DNA from: Desulfobacterales bacterium
GTDB lineage: Bacteria > Desulfobacterota > Desulfobacteria > Desulfobacterales > UBA11574
DNA: 15,437 bases
Direction of reading: 5' to 3'
Assembly (NCBI GenBank): GCA_030145595.1
Contig: JAQYVG010000048.1
Location: 1 to 15,437, forward strand
Within the stretch, counting starts at the first letter, position 1. Each line of letters starts with the position of its first letter. Made by a program: the position numbers and the translations under genes. The notes below the pieces were generated by a model. It was not told the origin of the DNA and did no database searches. It saw nothing but the letters and a program-made list of their open reading frames with translations. Positions 1 to 6,965 of the stretch are shown here, in pieces.

Positions 1-5
1 AGATT

Positions 6-2234
6 ATGGCCGCTGCCCACGCTCAGGATCGCAGCATGCTCTTTGAACATGAAGTATATGCTATCCTGGCGGTGCTGGGTCTCAATACGCCGGTTCACAT
101 TCTGATCCGGGATGAAAAAGAGATCACCGCGAGCCTGCTTGCCAGATTTAGCAGTGAAAAAATCGTTATGAAGGTGGTGGCCCGGGAACTCGCGCACAAG
201 CAAAATGTCGGTGGTGTTCAAATAGTCTATAAAGACCTGGAATTTATCAAATACTCTTATAGCCGCATACAGGCCGCTTGCGCGGATCGGAAGCTGGAGG
301 TCGCAGGCATTCTGTTTGTTGAATGCATTGATTATTCTAAAGAGCTTGGCAATGAAAACCTGTTGGGGTTTCGGGAAAGTGAAGCTTTCGGCCCGGTTAT
401 CTCATTCAGCAAAGGCGGCAGTGATGCCGAGCATTTTGCCCAATACTATTCACCCCCCAATCTAATACTTGCTCCTATTAGCCGGCAGTGGGCGCAGGCC
501 TTGCTGGAATCGACCCATATTCAAAAAAAATACATTTCGCAGGGAAAAACCGATTATATCACCAAACTTGTTGATGCAGGTGTAAAATTCAGCTCCCTGG
601 CAGTCTCTTTTTCAAATTACTTTTCTGCTGAAACTGAATTTGTCATAACCGAGTTTGAAATCAACCCGTATATCTTCACACCGGACGACACCTTTATCGC
701 TATCGACGGATTTGCGCGGTTCGAAAAACGCCAAGCGCCGCCGGCTGACCTGACAATCGCTCCTATGGGGACCATGGCACCGTTTTTTGAACCTGACGGC
801 ATTGCAGTGGTAGGTGTCAGTACTGCCGATAGCAAGAAAACGGGCAACGTTATCATGGGCAACCTGGTCAATTTAGACCGTAAAGACGTTTACGGTGTCA
901 ATATCAAAGGCGGTAGCGTTGATATCCTGGGGAAACAATTCCCGGTGTATAAATCCCTGCGGGATATCAAAGGGCAAGTAGATCTGGTGATTATCTCCGT
1001 TCCGGCTGCTGATACGCTTGCCGTTGTCAAGGAATGTGTACCCAAAAAGGTGAAGGCGGTTATTATCATCCCGGGCGGTTTCAGCGAAGTCGATAAGAAC
1101 AGCGCGCTGGAATCAGAAATATCTGCCATTGCCAACGCTGCCGGATTTCGGGTTATGGGACCCAACTGCCTTGGCATCATTTATTCGGGGAGTGATAAAG
1201 TCAAAGGCGTTAACACTTTTTTCACTACACAGGAAAAGTTTGCCGCCAAACTGGAAAAAGACAGCAATGTAGCTATGCTCAGCCAAAGCGGCGCCCTGGG
1301 AATCGTTGAAATCGAAAACTTGAAAAATGCCATTGCCCCTAAAGTGATCGTCAGTTACGGCAACCAGCTCGATGTCGATCCCTGCGATCTGGTCAATTTT
1401 TTCCAAAATGATCCCGCAGTGGATGTCATCGGATGTTACATCGAAGGGTTTAAAAAATATGCCGGCCGCAAATTTTTCAATATCGCGGCTCAGAGTAAAA
1501 AGCCGATTGTGATATACAAGGCCGGAAGGACCGAGGCCGGCCGCAAAGCTACTGAATCACACACAGCCAGTATTGCCGGGGAATACCCCGTGGCCAAGGC
1601 GGCTATGAAACAGGCCGGCCTGATTGTGGCCGAAGCTATGATCGACCACGGCGATTTTATCAAAACGTTTGCGCTTTTAAACGGTTTTCAGGTAAACGGC
1701 AATCGAGTGGCTGTTATTGCCAATGCCGGTTATGAAAAGACATACGCCGCCGACAACCTTGGCGACCTGCAAGTAGCTGCACTTGATGCCGAGACCACCC
1801 GGGCTCTTGATAAAATACTGCCGTCCATGGCTGTCGCTGATCCTTTGTTGGACTTAACTCCCATGGCTGATGACGAAACTTTTGCAAAATGTATGGAAAT
1901 CATGCTGCGGTCCGGGTCCGTGGATGCCCTGTTTGTCTCCATAGTTCCTCACAGCGCCCTTATCCATACGACCGACGCGGAAATCGATCAAAAAAAAGAT
2001 AACATTGCAGCCCGCATCGTTCAAATTGTTCACAAATATAAAAAACCGGTGACAGTATCCATCAATGTGGTTTCAGATGTCGACGCGATATACAACAAAC
2101 TGGGCAGAACCCTTGACTCCGGTGGCGTCCCCACCTTTCTTACCGCCAAGCGGGCCATGCTCTGTCTGAATGCGTTTATCCGTTATTGGCTATTGCGAAA
2201 ATCCGACATGTATGGTGGTGAATGGCTCAAGTGA
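6..2234 (+). CDS. ADP/NDP-forming acyl-CoA synthetase, fused beta-alpha order
   Basis: A 742-residue fused acyl-CoA ligase of the acetate-CoA ligase (ADP-forming) family, which interconverts acid + CoA + ATP and acyl-CoA + ADP + Pi through a phosphohistidine. Residues about 10-240 form an ATP-grasp_5-like half, with LFEHEVYAIL at the N terminus, the VGGV motif and EINPY near its end. Residues about 265-390 are a Rossmann CoA-binding domain (GIAVVGVS, then MGPNCLGI). The rest is the succinyl-CoA-ligase-like part with SQSGALG and ESHTAS. His519 of that last motif matches the conserved SHTG histidine, the presumed phosphorylated residue. The usual fused order is alpha then beta; here it is reversed. 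The ATP-grasp glycine loop reads SKGGSDAE, which is atypical. The first ATG lies 5 bases from the window edge, so its ribosome binding site is unseen and a slightly longer N terminus is possible. Acyl substrate cannot be told; acyl-CoA dehydrogenase and Etf genes downstream suggest fatty or aromatic acids. Confidence 0.88.
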   Translation: MAAAHAQDRSMLFEHEVYAILAVLGLNTPVHILIRDEKEITASLLARFSSEKIVMKVVARELAHKQNVGGVQIVYKDLEFIKYSYSRIQAACADRKLEVAGILFVECIDYSKELGNENLLGFRESEAFGPVISFSKGGSDAEHFAQYYSPPNLILAPISRQWAQALLESTHIQKKYISQGKTDYITKLVDAGVKFSSLAVSFSNYFSAETEFVITEFEINPYIFTPDDTFIAIDGFARFEKRQAPPADLTIAPMGTMAPFFEPDGIAVVGVSTADSKKTGNVIMGNLVNLDRKDVYGVNIKGGSVDILGKQFPVYKSLRDIKGQVDLVIISVPAADTLAVVKECVPKKVKAVIIIPGGFSEVDKNSALESEISAIANAAGFRVMGPNCLGIIYSGSDKVKGVNTFFTTQEKFAAKLEKDSNVAMLSQSGALGIVEIENLKNAIAPKVIVSYGNQLDVDPCDLVNFFQNDPAVDVIGCYIEGFKKYAGRKFFNIAAQSKKPIVIYKAGRTEAGRKATESHTASIAGEYPVAKAAMKQAGLIVAEAMIDHGDFIKTFALLNGFQVNGNRVAVIANAGYEKTYAADNLGDLQVAALDAETTRALDKILPSMAVADPLLDLTPMADDETFAKCMEIMLRSGSVDALFVSIVPHSALIHTTDAEIDQKKDNIAARIVQIVHKYKKPVTVSINVVSDVDAIYNKLGRTLDSGGVPTFLTAKRAMLCLNAFIRYWLLRKSDMYGGEWLK

Positions 2235-2237
2235 CCA

Positions 2238-2316
2238 GTTGCGTGTTCCGTGTTTCGGGTTGCGGGTAAAAATTGAGCAATCTTTGACTCGAAACTCGCA
2301 ACCCGTAACTCGCAAC
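2238..2316. repeat. Heptad-periodic inverted repeat, element 1 (GTTNCGN type)
   Basis: Two 30-nt arms, 2238-2267 and 2287-2316, are imperfect inverted copies separated by 19 nt. Each arm is four contiguous 7-nt units of consensus GTTNCGN on its own strand, plus two bases. Mismatches between arms fall mostly at the variable positions of the heptad. The element begins 3 bases after the synthetase stop codon and no T-run follows it, so it is not a standard terminator. Two other elements with a 7-nt period occur at 6186-6256 and 15378-15405. Confidence 0.75.
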
Positions 2317-2392
2317 AGGTTTTTAGTCTTTCGTAATTTCAATTGATTATAGAAGTACCAAGTAGAGCGATTGTAGGAAATTTGATTTTTAC

Positions 2393-2417
2393 TTGACAAT
2401 AATGCCACGTTGTGGCA
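2393..2417 (+). promoter_or_regulatory. TTGACA box with palindromic operator-like site upstream of etfB
   Basis: TTGACA at 2393-2398 is a perfect -35 match. Five bases on lies TGCCACGTTGTGGCA (2403-2417), a perfect 6-bp-arm palindrome with a GTT centre. No good -10 sits 16-18 nt after the TTGACA, so this may not be the promoter itself. The palindrome has the form of a dimeric repressor or activator site; the regulator is unknown. Confidence 0.45.
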
Positions 2418-2441
2418 CACACAAAAAATAAATTTTAACGC

Positions 2442-2470
2442 TTTACTGCATGTAAAAAAGTAGATATATA
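2442..2470 (+). promoter_or_regulatory. Candidate etf operon promoter
   Basis: TTTACT (2442-2447), a 17-nt spacer and TATATA (2465-2470) form a plausible sigma70-type promoter in an AT-rich stretch. If used, transcription would start near 2477, inside the left arm of the terminator-like hairpin, so only its inner stem would be fully transcribed. The TGCCAC/GTGGCA palindrome would then lie about 60-75 bases upstream of the start, an activator-like position. This competes with the TTGACA box at 2393. Confidence 0.35.
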
Positions 2471-2518
2471 AAACCTGTGCGTTGCTCAAGTAACGTAGCA
2501 ACAAAACAGGTTTTTTTT
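2471..2518 (+). terminator. Terminator-like hairpin in the etfB leader (possible attenuator)
   Basis: AAACCTGT (2471-2478) pairs with ACAGGTTT (2506-2513). Nested inside, GTTGCT (2481-2486) pairs with AGCAAC (2497-2502). Eight consecutive T (2511-2518) end the structure. This is a canonical intrinsic-terminator layout, yet it ends directly before the GAGG ribosome binding site (2519-2522) of etfB. It could end transcripts running in from the synthetase gene, or act as an attenuator of the etf operon if transcription starts upstream of 2471. Confidence 0.6.
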
Positions 2519-2527
2519 GAGGTGCCT

Positions 2528-3382
2528 ATGGCTTATCGTATGGTTTGTTTAATGAAGCAGGTTCCGGATACACGCAATATCACCGCTGACGTATTGCGCG
2601 AAGACGGCACCGTCAATCGCCAGGCTCTGCCGGCCGTCGTTAACCCGGACGATCTATTTGCCCTGGAAATGGCTCTGGATGTCAAGGATAAATACGGAGG
2701 TGAGATTACGGTCATGTCCATGGGGCCTCCGGCGGCGATCGAAGTGCTCAGGGATGCCATGAGCAGAGGCGCTGATCACGCCATCCTTTTGACAGACAAG
2801 AAGTTTGCCGGTGCTGATACACTGGCCACATCGCATGTATTGGAAAGCGCCATAAGAAAAAATGGTCCCTTTAACCTTATATTCTGCGGCAGACAGGCTA
2901 TTGATGGTGATACGGCCCAGGTCGGCCCCCAAGTTGCCGAAAAACTCGATATACCCCAGGTAACGTTTGCTGAAGCCATCGAATTTTTGGACCAAGACGA
3001 TATTGTCATCCGGCGGGCCATTGAGGGTGGATTCGAACGCATTCGCGGCAGAATTCCGCTGCTTGTCACCGTAACTAATGCCGCCGCAAATCCACGGCCG
3101 CCTTCGATAAAACGCAAAATGTTCTGGAAAAAAGCCCAGACGCGCTCCAGTGTGCAGAGCGAAGAAGAAGGGGAGATGTTAGAACGAGGGCTTTTAATCC
3201 CTGTTTGGGGTCTAGCGGAAGTTGGCTGTGCTGCTGAAATATGCGGTTTTCAAGGATCCGAAACCTGGATAAAGAATGTAGAAAATGTAAAATTAACCGC
3301 TCATGAGCCCAAGTCTTTCGATACTTCCGAAACGGGCATTAAAGAGCTTATCAATGAACTGATAAACGAGCATATTATTTGA
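2528..3382 (+). CDS. etfB: Electron transfer flavoprotein, beta subunit
   Basis: A 284-residue EtfB, the normal family length. EtfA and EtfB form a soluble heterodimer carrying FAD (often with AMP or a second FAD in the beta subunit). It takes electrons from acyl-CoA dehydrogenases and passes them to a membrane quinone oxidoreductase, or bifurcates them in some anaerobes. Visible features are the N terminus MVCLMKQVPDT, NPDDLFALEMAL, and the nucleotide-binding segment CGRQAIDGDTAQVGP at residues 120-134. The start is ATG 2528, with GAGG at 2519-2522 five bases ahead. An in-frame GTG at 2477 would add 17 residues encoded by the leader hairpin and has no family support. The etfA start follows 3 bases after the stop. 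The C terminus after about residue 245 is variable in the family. Confidence 0.95.
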   Translation: MAYRMVCLMKQVPDTRNITADVLREDGTVNRQALPAVVNPDDLFALEMALDVKDKYGGEITVMSMGPPAAIEVLRDAMSRGADHAILLTDKKFAGADTLATSHVLESAIRKNGPFNLIFCGRQAIDGDTAQVGPQVAEKLDIPQVTFAEAIEFLDQDDIVIRRAIEGGFERIRGRIPLLVTVTNAAANPRPPSIKRKMFWKKAQTRSSVQSEEEGEMLERGLLIPVWGLAEVGCAAEICGFQGSETWIKNVENVKLTAHEPKSFDTSETGIKELINELINEHII

Positions 3383-3385
3383 ATT

Positions 3386-4393
3386 ATGGAAAACGGAGTT
3401 TGGGTATTTATAGAAAGCGATTCGGGAACTATTGCAGATGTGAGCCTGGAACTGCTTTGGAAAGGTAGAGAACTGGCCGACCAGCTGCGCTGTGAATTGG
3501 GCTGTTTTATTATTGGACATCAAGTTTCAGATGCGGCTTCTGATTTGATAGCCTACGGTGCCGATATGGTTTGCGTAGCCGATCATGCACAGCTGGTCCA
3601 TTATCTGACCTTGCCATACACCCGCATAGCAGTGGAGCTTATCAAGGAATATCGGCCCAGCATTGTGCTGATTGGTGCCACCAGCACAGGCAGGGACCTG
3701 GCACCCAGAATTGCTTCCCACATGCGCACAGGTCTGACGGCGGATTGTACCGATTTGCAGATTGGAGAGTATAAGTTCGGCAAAAGGATCTGGAAGGAAC
3801 TTCTTTGGCAGATTCGTCCGGCGTTTGGCGGCAATGTGATCGCGACGATTGTGACGCCTGAAACAAAACCACAAATGGCAACTGTACGAGAAGGTGTCTT
3901 CAGGCAGCCTGATGCGGATCCTGCCAGAGAAGGAACGGTTGTTGACCTGAAGCCGACCCTGACCGAGCAAGACCTGATTTTCAAAATCGTCGAACGCGTT
4001 AAGGCCGAAAAAAAGGTCAATCTAAAGTCTGCCAGAATTATTGTCGCCGGCGGCATGGGGGTGGGATCAAAAGACAATTTTGAGCTTGTTCGTGAACTTG
4101 CCGGAGTATTGGGAGGAGAAGTGGGGGCCACGCGAGCGGCCGTGGATGCCGGGTTTGTCGACCATGAGCGCCAGATAGGACAGACGGGTGTTACCGTCCG
4201 TCCAAATCTATATGTAGCCTGCGGGATATCGGGAGCCATCCAGCACCGGGCAGGCATGCAGGAGTCGAGTAGAATAATAGCCATAAACACGGATTCCGAT
4301 GCACCCATATTTTCCGTTGCCCATTACGGCATAACAGGGGACCTTAATGAGGTTATCCCCAGGATGATCAAAGCATATAAGGAAAAGGATTAG
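3386..4393 (+). CDS. etfA: Electron transfer flavoprotein, alpha subunit
   Basis: A 335-residue EtfA, the FAD-carrying partner of the preceding EtfB; it has no N-terminal ferredoxin extension. The N-terminal half has the ATSTGRDLAPRIASHM segment typical of the family. The C-terminal FAD domain contains GATRAAVDAGF, IGQTGVTVRPNLYVACG and ISGAIQH. FAD-binding loop residues 222-227 read GGMGVG, where most EtfA proteins have an arginine (GGRG); Met224 replaces it. Start ATG 3386 has only a weak ribosome binding site, consistent with translational coupling to etfB just upstream. The stop is 2 bases before the acyl-CoA dehydrogenase GTG start, so the three genes form one operon. Confidence 0.95.
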   Translation: MENGVWVFIESDSGTIADVSLELLWKGRELADQLRCELGCFIIGHQVSDAASDLIAYGADMVCVADHAQLVHYLTLPYTRIAVELIKEYRPSIVLIGATSTGRDLAPRIASHMRTGLTADCTDLQIGEYKFGKRIWKELLWQIRPAFGGNVIATIVTPETKPQMATVREGVFRQPDADPAREGTVVDLKPTLTEQDLIFKIVERVKAEKKVNLKSARIIVAGGMGVGSKDNFELVRELAGVLGGEVGATRAAVDAGFVDHERQIGQTGVTVRPNLYVACGISGAIQHRAGMQESSRIIAINTDSDAPIFSVAHYGITGDLNEVIPRMIKAYKEKD

Positions 4394-4395
4394 AA

Positions 4396-6108
4396 GTGGC
4401 GAATTACTTCACTGACAACGAGGATATTAAGTTTCACCTTAATGACGAACGCTTTAAAACCATCTTAGAGCTAAGGGAAAAAGGCTATACCGACAACAAA
4501 GCGTACCCGTTTGCACCGGATGATTTTGAAGATGCACTGGACAACTGTCATCAGGCTTTGTCGCTGATCGGTGAGCTGTCTGCCGAGATTCTGGCACCGG
4601 CCGCCACCGATACTGATCGTAAAGGGTGCCGCCTCGAAAACAATGTGGTGAGCTATGCCAAGGGTACCCAGGAAATGATAGATCGTCTTAAACAGGCCGA
4701 GTTGTTCGGTTTTACCCTGCCGCGCAAATATGGGGGGCTGAACTTTCCGATGACCGTTTACATGATGGCTGTCGAGATCGTATCACGGGCTGATGCCAGT
4801 TTTATGACTCTATTCGGTTTACAAGAAATCTCCGAGACGATTCACCTATATGCAAGTTCCGAACTGAAAGACAAATACCTTCCCAAGATGGCCTCCGGTG
4901 AGTACTCCGGTGCCATGGTGCTGACGGAACCGGAGGCCGGATCTGACCTGCAGGCCATCGGTCTGCGGGCGACATACGACGAGAAAGAAGAATGCTGGTT
5001 CTTAAACGGCGTCAAACATTTCATTTCAAACGGGTGCGGCGATGTTCTGCTGGTACTTGCCCGCTCCGAGCAGAATGTACAAGGGGCCCGCGGATTAAGC
5101 CTTTTTCTATATGAAAAAGACGAGAATCTACTGGTTCGCCGTCTTGAAGACAAACTCGGCATCCACGGTTCCCCTACGTGCGAGCTTCAATTTAAGAACT
5201 GCCGGGCAACACTTGTCGGGAAGCGTAAACGGGGACTTTCGCGCTATGTCATGTCGCTGATGAACGGGGCCCGGCTGGTGGTTGGTGCCCAAAGCATAGG
5301 TATTGCCCAGGAAGCCTATAATCAGTCCTTGCAATATGCCCGACAGCGCAAACAGTTTGGCAAAAGTATTATCGAATTTCCCCCTGTTTTAGAAATGTTA
5401 ACCAATATGCGCGTCCAGATCGAAGCGGCTCGCAGCCTCATGTATGAAGCCTCGCTGATGGTCGATGTCCACCACGTCTATAATCGTTACGGAACAAAAG
5501 ATAAAGAAAGCGCCGCCAAAATTAAGGAATTAAATCGTTTCGCCGGTCTGCTCACTCCCATGGTCAAATATTATGCCTCTGAAATGTGTAATAAAATAAC
5601 CTATGACGCCATTCAAATCTTTGGCGGGGCTGGATTCATGCGGGACTATGAGGTTGAACGCCTTTATCGAGACGCGCGCATAACTACCATATACGAGGGT
5701 ACCTCACAACTTCAAGTTGTCGCCGCCGTCGGAGGCCTTACTTCGGGTCTATTTTTCAAATTGTTGGAAATAAAGATTAGTCAAAGCTTCCCGGAAGCTT
5801 TCAAACCCCTGGTCGAGAAAATAAGAGAATGTGAAAAATTATTACAACAGGCGGTGAGTAGCGTCAAAGCCAAGAATGACCATCTGTATTTAGAATATCA
5901 TGCCAGGGGATTGGTTGACATGGCCACTGAAACCCTAATAGCGGTTTTACTGCTGCAGAACTCCATAAAATCCGATCACAAATTTGATATTGCCAAAAAA
6001 TTTATTGCAGACACTTGTGTCAGAGTCAAAATGCTGGCCGACAAGACAATTAACGGCGATGATTTGGCAATTTATGAGTGCCGGCGGATAATTGATTCCC
6101 CAATATAA
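4396..6108 (+). CDS. Acyl-CoA dehydrogenase with C-terminal extension
   Basis: A 570-residue FAD-dependent acyl-CoA dehydrogenase, longer than the typical ~380-residue short/medium-chain enzymes and nearer the DmdC-like class with extra N- and C-terminal segments. It would introduce a 2,3 double bond in an acyl-CoA and pass electrons to the adjacent EtfBA. Visible landmarks are GFTLPRKYGGLN, the FAD/substrate motif LTEPEAGSD, HFISNG, YARQRKQFGKSI, and IYEGTSQLQ with the presumed catalytic base Glu434. The last ~130 residues are helical and lack catalytic motifs. The start is GTG 4396, with a purine-rich GGAAAAGGA (4381-4389) ahead inside the end of etfA. Chain length and substrate cannot be read from sequence; DmdC itself acts on 3-methylmercaptopropionyl-CoA, but nothing here supports that substrate. 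Confidence 0.93.
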   Translation: MANYFTDNEDIKFHLNDERFKTILELREKGYTDNKAYPFAPDDFEDALDNCHQALSLIGELSAEILAPAATDTDRKGCRLENNVVSYAKGTQEMIDRLKQAELFGFTLPRKYGGLNFPMTVYMMAVEIVSRADASFMTLFGLQEISETIHLYASSELKDKYLPKMASGEYSGAMVLTEPEAGSDLQAIGLRATYDEKEECWFLNGVKHFISNGCGDVLLVLARSEQNVQGARGLSLFLYEKDENLLVRRLEDKLGIHGSPTCELQFKNCRATLVGKRKRGLSRYVMSLMNGARLVVGAQSIGIAQEAYNQSLQYARQRKQFGKSIIEFPPVLEMLTNMRVQIEAARSLMYEASLMVDVHHVYNRYGTKDKESAAKIKELNRFAGLLTPMVKYYASEMCNKITYDAIQIFGGAGFMRDYEVERLYRDARITTIYEGTSQLQVVAAVGGLTSGLFFKLLEIKISQSFPEAFKPLVEKIRECEKLLQQAVSSVKAKNDHLYLEYHARGLVDMATETLIAVLLLQNSIKSDHKFDIAKKFIADTCVRVKMLADKTINGDDLAIYECRRIIDSPI

Positions 6109-6130
6109 AATCGCTAAAACGATTTTATAT
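6103..6130. repeat. 11-bp perfect inverted repeat over the dehydrogenase stop codon
   Basis: ATATAAAATCG (6103-6113) and CGATTTTATAT (6120-6130) are perfect inverted copies around a 6-nt loop. The dehydrogenase stop TAA (6106-6108) lies inside the left arm. A second small stem, GCGGC/GCCGC (6134-6146), follows. There is no T-run, so this could protect a 3' end or be part of a repeat, rather than being a classic terminator. Confidence 0.55.
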
Positions 6131-6185
6131 GAAGCGGCTCTGCCGCGCTGAAGCCCTTCTTCCCCGAGGTTATTGAGAAGTTACA

Positions 6186-6256
6186 GTTTTAAGTTTTAAG
6201 TATTTGTAACTAATCGCAAAACATTAGCCTAAAACCTAACACTTAAAACCTAAAAC
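6186..6256. repeat. Heptad-periodic inverted repeat, element 2 (GTTTTAN type)
   Basis: Left arm 6186-6206 has two contiguous GTTTTAA units followed by a degenerate one. Right arm 6229-6256 is four contiguous 7-nt units of form YTAAMAC, the complement of GTTTTAN. Positions 6186-6201 and 6241-6256 pair at 15 of 16 bases. It has the same design as the element at 2238-2316 with a different unit sequence, and lies in the gap after the dehydrogenase operon. No promoter is obvious in this gap. Confidence 0.7.
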
Positions 6257-6320
6257 GTGATGATCCCTTAAAAAGTCACGAATTAAACTATAGATGGCTA
6301 AGTAAAAAGGTTCATATACC

Positions 6321-6368
6321 CCCGCCAAACCCCGGCGGGATAAAAATACTACAACCCGCCTGAGGCGG
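6321..6368. repeat. Two CCCGCC-type mini-hairpins before the thioredoxin gene
   Basis: CCCGCC (6321-6326) pairs with GGCGGG (6334-6339), and CCGCC (6356-6360) pairs with GGCGG (6364-6368) around TGA. The second ends 13 bases before ATG 6382, where a ribosome binding site would be expected. Similar CCCGC/GCGGG stems occur at 9106-9124, 14004-14018 and 14078-14097. Confidence 0.6.
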
Positions 6369-6381
6369 ACAAGCGCAGTAG

Positions 6382-6912
6382 ATGGGACTTTTTACGACGC
6401 CATCAATATCCATAATGGCAGCAACAGATATCACTCAAATAAAAATCGGTACGCAGAAGGTCGGCATAGTCGGTTTACAAAGCGCGGTTGAAGAGCTGGC
6501 CCCGGACTTTGCGCACGAGTCTGACGACAAGGTTGCTACCGAGCTTTTACAGCGGCTTTCCAGACAAAATTATATTCCCGCTAAAGTGCGCGAGAGCTAT
6601 GGCCGTGCCTTTGTCAGAGAGTTTAGAAAATTCCTTGGTCAGCCATATCAAAAAGATTCTCCGCAGATACTTGAGATTAAAGTGCTGGGACCGGGCTGTG
6701 CCCAGTGTGACCGTCTAGAAAAGGATGTTATGGATGTTCTGAGCGAGATGAACCAAGCGGCCGATTTGGAACACGTCAGGGATATCAAAGAAATTGCAAA
6801 GTACGGTGTGCTGGGTATGCCGGCCCTGATCATCAACGGCCGCATCATGGGCTGGGGCAACCCGCCTTCTAAAACTAAGATCAAAGAATGGCTGGAGGAC
6901 TCCAAGAAGTAG
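6382..6912 (+). CDS. Thioredoxin-like (redox-active disulfide 2) protein with extra N-terminal domain
   Basis: A 176-residue cytoplasmic protein. The last ~80 residues match the small thioredoxin-like family TIGR00412: ILEIKVLGPGCAQC with the CxxC pair Cys106/Cys109, IKEIAKYGVLGMPALIING with the cis-proline, and a final IKEWLED helix. The usual members are about 75-80 residues long, so the first ~90 residues are an added domain (TDITQIKIGTQKVGIVGL through RAFVREFRKFLG) that I do not recognise as a characterised fold. It looks mixed alpha/beta, without signal peptide or membrane segment. ATG 6382 has no clear Shine-Dalgarno site, and ATG 6415 (residue 12) just before the conserved-looking part is an alternative start. 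The DUF1846 gene follows 53 bases downstream. Family members are thought to do thiol-disulfide exchange; the partner here is unknown. Confidence 0.8.
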   Translation: MGLFTTPSISIMAATDITQIKIGTQKVGIVGLQSAVEELAPDFAHESDDKVATELLQRLSRQNYIPAKVRESYGRAFVREFRKFLGQPYQKDSPQILEIKVLGPGCAQCDRLEKDVMDVLSEMNQAADLEHVRDIKEIAKYGVLGMPALIINGRIMGWGNPPSKTKIKEWLEDSKK

Positions 6913-6965
6913 AGACCTCTGGAACATATTGACTTATAGATTTATAAACGAATAGAGGAGGACGA

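Noticed and set aside
2412..2430. Possible sigma54 promoter (TGGCAC present)
   Set aside because: The partner TTGCA-type box at the required spacing is missing; the TGGCAC word is half of the palindrome.
2190..2504. 104-residue minus-strand frame over the etf leader
   Set aside because: It is made largely of the heptad repeat and the leader hairpin; no ribosome binding site or family resemblance.
2477..2527. GTG start that would extend EtfB by 17 residues
   Set aside because: The extension is the hairpin sequence, lacks a ribosome binding site and is absent from the EtfB family; ATG 2528 has a well-spaced GAGG.
3601..4308. 235-residue open frame on the minus strand
   Set aside because: It is antisense to etfA and shows only low-complexity shadow translation.
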